Shown here in pieces: positions 1-5,018 of a DNA stretch of 6,071 bases. Origin of the DNA: Devosia sp. (GTDB lineage: Bacteria > Pseudomonadota > Alphaproteobacteria > Rhizobiales > Devosiaceae); the NCBI GenBank assembly GCA_028290245.1, contig JAQGKG010000103.1, positions 1 through 6,071 on the forward strand, written 5' to 3'. Under the pieces are notes generated by a model, which made no database searches, was not told the origin of the DNA, and saw only the letters and a list, made by a program, of their open reading frames with translations. How positions within the stretch are numbered: position 1 is the first letter of the stretch; each line of letters opens with the position of its first letter. Made by a program: the position numbers and the translations under genes.

Positions 1-641
1 ACCTTGCCCTTGTTAAGCACGACGATGCGTGTCGCCATGGTCATGGCTTCGACCTGGTCGTGGGTCACGTAGACAATGGTGGGTCGCAGTTCCTGATGCA
101 GCTTCTGCAACTCGGCGCGCATATGGACGCGCAACGCAGCATCGATATTGGACAGCGGCACGTCGAACAGGATGACGCGGGGCCGTTTGATGATGGCACG
201 GCCGATTGCGACGCGCTGGCGTTGCCCACCAGATAGCTCCGCCGGACGGCGATCGAGAAGTTCGGACAATTGCAGCAGTTCGGAAACCCGGCCAACCTCG
301 CGAGCAATCTCGGGCTTGGGTACCTTCTTGAGATCGAGCGAAAAGCCGATGTTTTGTGCCACAGTCATATGCGGATAAAGCGCATATGACTGGAACACCA
401 TGGCGATGCCGCGCTGGTCGGGCGGTACGTCGTTGATGCGCTGGCCGTTGAGCACCAGGTCGCCGCCGTCGATGGTCTCGAGCCCCGCGATCATGCGCAG
501 CAACGTCGACTTGCCGCAGCCACTGGGCCCGACGAAGACGGCAAATTCGCCGTCGTCCACGCTGATGTCGACGCCCTGGATGACATTGACCGCGCCGAAG
601 TTCTTGCGCACGCCGGAGAGTTGAATCATGGGAGTGGTCAT
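1..641 (-). CDS. Sugar ABC transporter ATP-binding protein, MalK/UgpC-like (partial; Walker B Glu replaced by Val)
   Basis: This would be the cytoplasmic ATPase that powers the importer encoded by the preceding genes. The visible 213 residues are about 60% of a usual 350-370-residue protein; the C-terminal regulatory (TOBE/MalK-like) domain lies beyond the window edge. Motifs seen: Walker A GPSGCGKST (38-46), Q-loop FQSYALYPHMTV (83-94), signature LSGGQRQR (136-143), Walker B VILFD (156-160), D-loop SNID (164-167), H-loop THD (193-195). The residue after Walker B is valine 161, codon GTG at 159-161, where the family has catalytic glutamate (FDEPLSNLD). The start ATG at 641 is preferred because AAAGG at 649-653 lies 7 bases upstream; a second in-frame ATG is at 629. 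It starts 3 bases after the permease stop, so it is in the same operon. Family assignment is sure; whether this copy hydrolyses ATP is doubtful. Confidence 0.93.
   Translation of the reverse strand, partial: MTTPMIQLSGVRKNFGAVNVIQGVDISVDDGEFAVFVGPSGCGKSTLLRMIAGLETIDGGDLVLNGQRINDVPPDQRGIAMVFQSYALYPHMTVAQNIGFSLDLKKVPKPEIAREVGRVSELLQLSELLDRRPAELSGGQRQRVAIGRAIIKRPRVILFDVPLSNIDAALRVHMRAELQKLHQELRPTIVYVTHDQVEAMTMATRIVVLNKGK
362..392. repeat. Perfect 12-bp inverted repeat inside the ATPase gene
   Basis: Arms CAGTCATATGCG (362-373) and CGCATATGACTG (381-392) are exact reverse complements around a 7-base spacer. It lies in the codons for the Q-loop motif QSYALYPHMT, so part of the symmetry follows from a highly conserved protein stretch. 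In RNA it could form a strong hairpin in the message. Its function, if any, is unknown. Confidence 0.6.
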
Positions 642-644
642 TGC

Positions 645-1547
645 TTAGCCTTTGACGCCGCCGGAGAAGGTCTGCACCAGGAACCGTCGCGCGAAGCTGA
701 AGGCGATGACGGCGGGAATGAGATAAATCGTGGCGATTGCCGCCAGCAGGCCGTAGTCGATTTCGTTGACGCGCAGGAACGCGCGGAACAGGCCGATCGG
801 CAGGGTCTGCAGTTCAGGCGACGACAGCAGGATCAGCGGCAGCAGGAAATCGCCCCAAGCCGACATGAAGGTGAAAAGGCCAGCGGCGGCGAGCCCGGGC
901 AGCGCCAGCGGGATCAGCACACGACGGATGCGCTGCACCAGGGTTGCCCCGTCGAGAATCGCGGCTTCCTCGTAGTCTTTCGGCACGCCGTCGAAGAACA
1001 CTTTCATGATCCACAGCGCCAGTGGCAGTTGGCCGGTCGCCAGCACGACGATGAGCCCGAGGTAGCCGTCGATGAAGCCAAAGACCTGCATGACGCTGCG
1101 ATAATTGTCACCGACAAAGGGACGTAGCAGTGAGCCCATGCCGTTGTTGGCAGTGAGCAGAATCTTGTAGAGCGGCACCAGCAGCGCTGTGGACGGCAGC
1201 ACACGGATCAGCAGGATGGCATAGAGGAACGGCTGCTTCCACCAGGCTCGCGAGCGCGACAGCGCATAGCCGCCCAGCCCCGAAATGATCACCACGATGA
1301 TGGTCGCGCTGAGCACGGTGAACAGTGAATTTGCGAACCAGCGGACACCATTTTCTTCGGCGAACAGCTTGATGTAATGGTCGAAAGTGATGCTGTCGGG
1401 CCATTTGAGGAACAGCTGGGCATTGCTGTCGAGAGACGCCAGTACCATCCAGACAAACGGCAGCAGGCAAAAGATCGAGATGACGATCAGGGTGACATAC
1501 GCGAGGAACGTGTAGGCGCCGGAGCGCTTGAGGGGGACGCCGGCCAT
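645..1547 (-). CDS. Sugar ABC transporter permease, MalG-like (CUT1 family)
   Basis: This is one of the two inner-membrane subunits forming the sugar channel. It has 300 residues, slightly longer than the usual 270-290. Six hydrophobic segments are visible at about 13-35, 71-95, 106-126, 161-183, 216-240 and 264-286. The EAA loop that docks on the ATPase is complete: EEAAILDGA at 193-201, then the conserved G and I-x-LP pattern through about residue 218. The loop between the third and fourth segments (about 131-158, NNGMGSLLRPF...MQVFGFID) looks some 20 residues longer than in typical MalG-type proteins, where that segment leads almost directly into D-TYLGLI. The ATG overlaps the upstream permease stop (TGATG), with AAGGTGA upstream at 1555-1561, which indicates translational coupling. 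The ATPase gene follows after three bases. Substrate is not deducible. Confidence 0.95.
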   Translation of the reverse strand: MAGVPLKRSGAYTFLAYVTLIVISIFCLLPFVWMVLASLDSNAQLFLKWPDSITFDHYIKLFAEENGVRWFANSLFTVLSATIIVVIISGLGGYALSRSRAWWKQPFLYAILLIRVLPSTALLVPLYKILLTANNGMGSLLRPFVGDNYRSVMQVFGFIDGYLGLIVVLATGQLPLALWIMKVFFDGVPKDYEEAAILDGATLVQRIRRVLIPLALPGLAAAGLFTFMSAWGDFLLPLILLSSPELQTLPIGLFRAFLRVNEIDYGLLAAIATIYLIPAVIAFSFARRFLVQTFSGGVKG

Positions 1548-2434
1548 CAGACATTCACCTTGAGCGAACGGACATACGTGATGCCAAGCACCAGCGAGAC
1601 CAGCAGCGCCACCACAGCACCAGCCGCGCCATAGCCCAGCTGAAACGCGGTAAACGACTGGTTGTAGATATAGACGCTGATCACCTCGGTCCTGTTGCCA
1701 GGGCCACCTCTGGTGAGGGCATAGACCATGCCGAACACCGAGATGGTGGAGACCGTCGAAATCAGCATGTAGAGGAAAATGGTGGGCGCCATCAGCGGCA
1801 GGGTGATGCGCAGAAACATCTGCCGCGGGTTGGCGCCGTCCATTCGTGCTGCTTCATAGACCTCGCTCGGCACGGCGCTGAGACCGGCGGTGAGCAGGAT
1901 CATCGCGGTGCCGATACCGCGCCAGGTGTTCACCATGGTGACCATGAACAGCGGGAAGGTGTTGAGCCAATCCACCCAGGGCAGGCCGAGCGCGATCATG
2001 ATCTTGCTGAGCGTGGCATGATCGCCACCCGCCAGCATGGAAATCCACATGAACCCGGCGACCACTTCCGGCGCAGCATTGGGCAGCAGGATCGCTGCAC
2101 CGAACACCGAGCTGCCGTATACCTTGCGGCGCAGTGCGACTGCAGAAATGAAGCCCAGCACAAACTGTCCGATAATGGCCGAGCCAACTACGAAGACGAA
2201 GGTAACGAACAGCGAGTTCCAGAAGCGCCCGTCGGAGAACAGGCGGAAATAATTGGCCGCGCCGACAAAGCGGGGCTTGGCGGCTGCAACGCCGGTCAGC
2301 GCTTCATTGGTCATGCTGAGATAGACGGCGTAGAGCGCCGGATAGATCGTCAGGATTGCCAGAGGGATTAGCGCCGGCAGCAGCAGCGTCAACATCTGCC
2401 GTTCTCTGCGCTTCTGGAAAGCGTCCAAGACCAT
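1547..2434 (-). CDS. Sugar ABC transporter permease, MalF-like (CUT1 family)
   Basis: This is the partner inner-membrane channel subunit. It has 295 residues, normal for short CUT1 MalF-type proteins that lack the large extra periplasmic domain of E. coli MalF. Hydrophobic segments lie at about 15-37, 74-99, 108-130, 157-183, 212-235 and 266-288. The ATPase-docking EAA loop reads YEAARMDGANPRQMFLRITL (193-212). The family motif ALTRGGPGNRTEVISVYIY (239-257) precedes the last segment. The start ATG at 2434 has GAGG about nine bases upstream; Met14 is a less likely alternative because it would trim the N-terminal charged stretch before the first membrane segment. The gene is separated from the upstream binding-protein gene by 85 bases with hairpins, and its stop overlaps the next permease start by one base. 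Confidence 0.95.
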   Translation of the reverse strand: MVLDAFQKRRERQMLTLLLPALIPLAILTIYPALYAVYLSMTNEALTGVAAAKPRFVGAANYFRLFSDGRFWNSLFVTFVFVVGSAIIGQFVLGFISAVALRRKVYGSSVFGAAILLPNAAPEVVAGFMWISMLAGGDHATLSKIMIALGLPWVDWLNTFPLFMVTMVNTWRGIGTAMILLTAGLSAVPSEVYEAARMDGANPRQMFLRITLPLMAPTIFLYMLISTVSTISVFGMVYALTRGGPGNRTEVISVYIYNQSFTAFQLGYGAAGAVVALLVSLVLGITYVRSLKVNV

Positions 2435-2464
2435 GTGGGGCCGCCTCGGTAAACTCGGGGAAGA

Positions 2465-2486
2465 AGACGCGGCCGGAGCCGCGTCT
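2465..2486 (-). promoter_or_regulatory. Intergenic hairpin between binding-protein and permease genes
   Basis: Perfect 9-bp GC-rich inverted repeat AGACGCGGC / GCCGCGTCT around a 4-base loop, 34 bases after the binding-protein stop. On the transcript strand the loop is UCCG, and the stem is followed by TCTTCCCC, which is too poor in U for a strong intrinsic terminator. In maltose-type operons such structures protect the upstream binding-protein message or partly terminate transcription, giving more binding protein than permease; this role here is inferred. Confidence 0.65.
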
Positions 2487-2493
2487 CAGACGA

Positions 2494-2515
2494 TCGGTAG
2501 GGGAGTGCGTACCGA
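2494..2515 (-). promoter_or_regulatory. Second, weaker intergenic hairpin just after the binding-protein stop
   Basis: Arms TCGGTA (2494-2499) and TACCGA (2510-2515) pair over 6 bp around a 10-base loop, starting 5 bases after the stop codon. With the stronger stem at 2465-2486 it gives two stacked hairpins in the 85-base gap. It could add to mRNA 3'-end protection, but a 6-bp stem is near chance level on its own. Confidence 0.3.
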
Positions 2516-2519
2516 CGCC

Positions 2520-3812
2520 TTACTTGATGGCCTCGTCACCCAGCGTCTGGCGGACATGGTCGATCAGGATCTGCTGCGCGCCAGCCGCGTCGGTTTCCTT
2601 GCGCAGCAGCGCTTCGGTGGCCCGGGCTACACCTTCGGACACGACAGACATGCCGGTGGCCTGCTTGAGGTAGGTGCCGTGGTTGGCTGCGGCCTGGATC
2701 GGAACCAGTTCGGTCAGCGCCTGGAAGCGCGGATCGGCCTGCACCGCATTGCTGGACGGGATATTGCCGATGCGCGATGCGGTCTCGATCTGGTTGTCGA
2801 CCGAGCCGGTTTCGAGCAGGGCCTTCTTGGCAATGTCGAGATTTGCCGTCTTTGCGTTGACAGCCCACGCGGCGCCGAGACCGGCGAGTACGAACTCGCC
2901 GCTTTCCTGGCCAGGATCAGCCCATGTGCCGACGACATTGGTCACGTCCGGGATCGGGTTCTTGCTCTCACGGCCCCAGTCGAAAATGTAGCACCAGGAG
3001 CCGCAAGTGGTCGCCGCCAGTTCGCCCTTGGGGAACATCTCATATTTCGGGATCACCCAGGGTTCCGGCCCGAGCAGCGGCTCCACCGGCATCAGGTCAT
3101 TGTCGATCAGGTCCTTGTAGAACTGGAAGACGTCGAGCACGCCCTTGCCGCTCAGGTCGAACTTGCCGTCATCGCCAACAAGCTGAGGTGTCGAGGAACC
3201 GATGATCAGATGCGAAAAGCCCTCGTCGAAGGCACCGCCGCCCCAACTGGTGCCGGCCGGGAACAGCAGGCCATAGGCACCGGTCTTTTCCTTGATCTCT
3301 TTGGCGCGAGCCAAAAGATCGGCCCAGTTCTTGGGCTGCTCGGTAGAAATGCCGGCCTTATCGAGCAGGTCCCGACGGAAGTAGATTTGCTGGATGCCCA
3401 GAATATAGGGCATGACATAGGTCTCGCCATCGGGACTGACGGCGAGTTGCTTGGCCACATCGACGAAGTCGGCATATGGCGGCCAGGCCGCCAGTTCAGC
3501 GCCCACTGGAGCGAGGTAGCCCGCGGCGACCATGTCGGCGACATCGGCCGCGCTGGGGATCGAGAAGAGGTCGGGGCCATTGCCCGCTGCCAGTTCGGTC
3601 AGGAGCTTGGTCATGTAGTCTTTGTCGGGGGCGGGGTATTCAACGATCTCAACGTCGACGCCCAGCGCCTTTTCAATGCGCTCGGCGGTCGGGGTAAAGG
3701 CGTCGATGCCAGCCTGGCCATGCAGGGCCACGCGCAAAGTCTCGGCATTCGCCGTACCGGCGAGCAGGCTTACAGCGATGGCCACGAGGCCACCTGCGAT
3801 GAAACGATTCAC
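2520..3812 (-). CDS. Periplasmic sugar-binding protein of the ABC importer (SBP family 1)
   Basis: It captures the substrate in the periplasm and delivers it to the permease pair. With the GTG start at 3812 the precursor has 430 residues, usual for CUT1 binding proteins. The GTG is chosen because AAAGGGAGG (3818-3826) lies 5 bases upstream and because it gives a clean signal peptide: NR, then FIAGGLVAIAVSLLAG, then a TANA cleavage site after residue 23. An upstream in-frame ATG at 3884 would put 24 polar residues ahead of the signal peptide and lies upstream of the likely transcription start. Family features are the first-lobe strand ETLRVAL at 24-30, AAGNGPDLFSIPS (75-87), DLLDKAGI (148-155), NWADLLARAKEIKEKTG (162-178) and KGELAATTCGSW (262-273). 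The only two cysteines, C270 and C274, form CGSWC beside a tryptophan that often contacts sugar in this family. Substrate unknown. Confidence 0.95.
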   Translation of the reverse strand: MNRFIAGGLVAIAVSLLAGTANAETLRVALHGQAGIDAFTPTAERIEKALGVDVEIVEYPAPDKDYMTKLLTELAAGNGPDLFSIPSAADVADMVAAGYLAPVGAELAAWPPYADFVDVAKQLAVSPDGETYVMPYILGIQQIYFRRDLLDKAGISTEQPKNWADLLARAKEIKEKTGAYGLLFPAGTSWGGGAFDEGFSHLIIGSSTPQLVGDDGKFDLSGKGVLDVFQFYKDLIDNDLMPVEPLLGPEPWVIPKYEMFPKGELAATTCGSWCYIFDWGRESKNPIPDVTNVVGTWADPGQESGEFVLAGLGAAWAVNAKTANLDIAKKALLETGSVDNQIETASRIGNIPSSNAVQADPRFQALTELVPIQAAANHGTYLKQATGMSVVSEGVARATEALLRKETDAAGAQQILIDHVRQTLGDEAIK

Positions 3813-3817
3813 AATTT

Positions 3818-3826
3818 CCTCCCTTT
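3818..3826 (-). promoter_or_regulatory. Strong ribosome binding site deciding the GTG start of the binding protein
   Basis: AAAGGGAGG on the minus strand is followed by AAATT and then GTG at 3812. The near-ideal match to the 16S rRNA tail at 5-base spacing supports GTG 3812 over the ATG at 3884. Confidence 0.85.
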
Positions 3827-3844
3827 GGCAGCGTTGACGCCGCC
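3827..3844 (-). promoter_or_regulatory. 5'-leader hairpin just upstream of the binding-protein ribosome site
   Basis: In the leftward transcript GGCGGCG and CGCTGCC pair over 7 bp (one G-U) around the loop UCAA, ending directly at the AAAGGGAGG ribosome site. It leaves the ribosome site single-stranded, so it might stabilise the message 5' end. It is too small to be called a riboswitch. Confidence 0.4.
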
Positions 3845-3867
3845 TGTCGCTTGATGTGACGAGACAG

Positions 3868-3895
3868 AATGTACACGCTTGCATTGTCTCGGCAA
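3868..3895 (-). promoter_or_regulatory. Candidate promoter of the transporter operon
   Basis: On the minus strand, CTTGCCG (-35 hexamer TTGCCG, 3890-3895) and TACATT (-10, 3868-3873) are 16 bases apart. The CTTG start of the -35 fits alphaproteobacterial sigma-70 promoters. Transcription would begin near 3861, giving a leader of about 49 bases before GTG 3812. The match is moderate (3/6 and 4/6), but the overlap with the operator candidate at 3869-3884 makes repression by the LacI protein plausible. Confidence 0.45.
3869..3884. promoter_or_regulatory. LacI-family operator candidate 1 (transporter side)
   Basis: ATGTACACGCTTGCAT is an imperfect palindrome with a central CG and outer ATG/CAT arms. 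It matches the general LacI-family pattern ATGTAAACGTTTACAT at 13 of 16 positions. LacI hinge helices insert a leucine at such a CG step, and the LacI protein encoded here keeps that leucine. The site covers the proposed -10 and spacer of the transporter promoter, so binding would block RNA polymerase. Flanking GAGACA (3861-3866) and TGTCTC (3885-3890) add further outer symmetry. Confidence 0.6.
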
Positions 3896-3904
3896 GACGA
3901 AATC

Positions 3905-3921
3905 GAATGGATTTTCCATTC
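3905..3921. promoter_or_regulatory. Perfect 17-bp palindrome in the divergent region
   Basis: GAATGGA (3905-3911), TTT, TCCATTC (3915-3921): 7-bp arms match perfectly around 3 bases. It has no central CG and does not resemble the two LacI-type sites, so it may be the site of a different regulator. It lies upstream of the leftward -35 at 3890-3895, a position suitable for an activator. No factor can be named from sequence alone. Confidence 0.45.
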
Positions 3922-3957
3922 CTGCCGCAATCGACGTGTTTGGACCGTTTTGAGATT

Positions 3958-3963
3958 TACGAT
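3958..3963 (+). promoter_or_regulatory. Possible -10 element for the oxidoreductase-regulator pair
   Basis: TACGAT matches TATAAT at 4 of 6 positions and would start transcription near 3970, just before operator candidate 2. No good -35 lies at 16-18 bases upstream; TTGGAC at 3940-3945 is too close. The rightward promoter is therefore only tentatively placed. Confidence 0.2.
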
Positions 3964-3976
3964 GCCGCGAAACCTG

Positions 3977-3992
3977 ATGTACACGTGACCAA
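3977..3992. promoter_or_regulatory. LacI-family operator candidate 2 (oxidoreductase side)
   Basis: ATGTACACGTGACCAA repeats the 9-mer ATGTACACG of operator candidate 1 exactly. Its core TGTACACGTGACCA is palindromic at 10 of 14 positions around the central CG. It lies 18 bases ahead of the oxidoreductase start, just downstream of a possible -10, a typical place for a repressor block. The right half is weaker than in site 1. Confidence 0.5.
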
Positions 3993-3996
3993 AGTC

Positions 3997-4001
3997 GGAG
4001 G
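3997..4001 (+). promoter_or_regulatory. Ribosome binding site of the oxidoreductase gene
   Basis: GGAGG lies 8 bases before ATG 4010 and fixes that start. It sits only 4 bases after operator candidate 2. Confidence 0.8.
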
Positions 4002-4009
4002 TTTGCAGC

Positions 4010-5017
4010 ATGGTTTTGCGTTTAGGGGTTATTGGGGCGGGGTTAAAGGCGGCAGACTATGCCAAGGGCTGGGCGGCTATGAGCGACGTCAGCATCGTCG
4101 CCACTGCCGAGGTCAGCGAGACCTCTCGCAAGCGCTTCGCCGATACCTGCGAGGCAGCGGGTGCCGCGCGCCCGGCCGAATACCCCGATGCTGACGCCAT
4201 GCTGGCCGACATGCAGGGCCGGATGGACGCGGTCTATGTATCGACGCCGCATGTGTTTCATGGCGCCAATGCCCTGGCCGTCATCGAGGCGGGTTATGAT
4301 CTGCTGCTGGAAAAACCGATGGTGACCATGGTCGAGGAAGCCCTGGCGCTGGTCGAGGCTGAAAAGCGCACCGGCACGACGGTGGTCATCGCCTTCCAGG
4401 GCGGGCTGTCGCCTCTGGTACACGATACCAAGGACCGCGCCCGAAGCGGGGAATTCGGCGACCTGGTCAGCGTCAACGCGTCGATCTGGGAAGGCTGGAA
4501 AACCAGTTATGCCGGACAATGGAAGCAGAACCCGGCTATTTCCGGTGGCGGCTTCATGTTCGACACGGGCGCCCACATGATGAACACGGTCTGCGTACTG
4601 GCCGACAGCGAGTTCGAGCGCCTATCGGCCTATTCCAACAATCGCGGTATCGCCGTGGACCTGGCCACCGCAGTGGCAGCGCGCCTGAGCAATGGCGCCG
4701 TGGTGACCTTCAATGCTGCCGGCGAAGGCCCGCCCGGCTGCGAGTCTGCAATCACCTTCTTCTACACCAAGGCGATTATCCGTATCGATGCCTGGGGCAA
4801 ATGGCGCGAAGTTGCGATCGATGGCGTGGCAGAGCCCCGTCAGGAAAGGGAAATCCGCGATACGCCGATGCAGACCTTCCAGGCCGTGCGGGGCGGCCGC
4901 ATGGAAAATCCTTCCACAGTGGCCAATGGCCTGCGCTTTGCCCGCCTGTGGGATGCCATCAAGCTTTCCGCCTCTCGCGATGGCGAAGCGGTTACGATAG
5001 AGGTCACGCAGAAATAG
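4010..5017 (+). CDS. Gfo/Idh/MocA-family NAD(P)-dependent sugar oxidoreductase
   Basis: A cytoplasmic dehydrogenase of the glucose-fructose oxidoreductase / inositol dehydrogenase family, likely oxidising the imported sugar, polyol or a derivative. It has 335 residues, normal for the family. The N-terminal Rossmann fold begins LGVIGAGLKAADYA (5-18); the dinucleotide loop is GAGLKA, so the usual third glycine is alanine 14. VYVSTPHVFHGANAL (75-89) and the EKP motif (101-103, catalytic lysine 102) follow. In the C-terminal domain GGGFMFDTGAH (179-189) carries the conserved Asp185 and His189 of the substrate site. The C-terminal helix NGLRFARLWDAIKLSA (306-321) is family-typical. Start ATG 4010 is supported by GGAGG at 3997-4001. 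It diverges from the transporter operon and is followed after one base by its probable regulator. Exact substrate and cofactor preference cannot be told. Confidence 0.93.
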   Translation: MVLRLGVIGAGLKAADYAKGWAAMSDVSIVATAEVSETSRKRFADTCEAAGAARPAEYPDADAMLADMQGRMDAVYVSTPHVFHGANALAVIEAGYDLLLEKPMVTMVEEALALVEAEKRTGTTVVIAFQGGLSPLVHDTKDRARSGEFGDLVSVNASIWEGWKTSYAGQWKQNPAISGGGFMFDTGAHMMNTVCVLADSEFERLSAYSNNRGIAVDLATAVAARLSNGAVVTFNAAGEGPPGCESAITFFYTKAIIRIDAWGKWREVAIDGVAEPRQEREIRDTPMQTFQAVRGGRMENPSTVANGLRFARLWDAIKLSASRDGEAVTIEVTQK

Positions 5018-5018
5018 A

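Noticed and set aside
621..1127. Plus-strand open frame of 168 codons opposite the MalG-like permease
   Set aside because: Low-complexity, Gln/Arg/Asp-rich translation without family motifs, antisense to a clear permease; a coding shadow.
2465..2486. Hairpin considered as a full intrinsic terminator ending the binding-protein transcript
   Set aside because: The stem is strong but is followed by TCTTCCCC instead of a U-run, and the permeases downstream show no promoter of their own that I can support.
3827..3844. Leader hairpin considered as a riboswitch
   Set aside because: The leader is only about 49 bases with a single short stem; no known riboswitch core is visible.
2433..3854. Long plus-strand open frame (473 codons) opposite the binding-protein gene
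   Set aside because: It is fully antisense to a well-recognised binding protein with signal peptide and ribosome site. Long opposite frames are common in GC-rich genes, and its translation shows no recognisable domain.
3813..3884. N-terminal extension of the binding protein from ATG 3884
   Set aside because: It adds 24 polar and charged residues ahead of a perfect signal peptide, lies partly upstream of the likely transcription start, and lacks the strong ribosome site found before GTG 3812.
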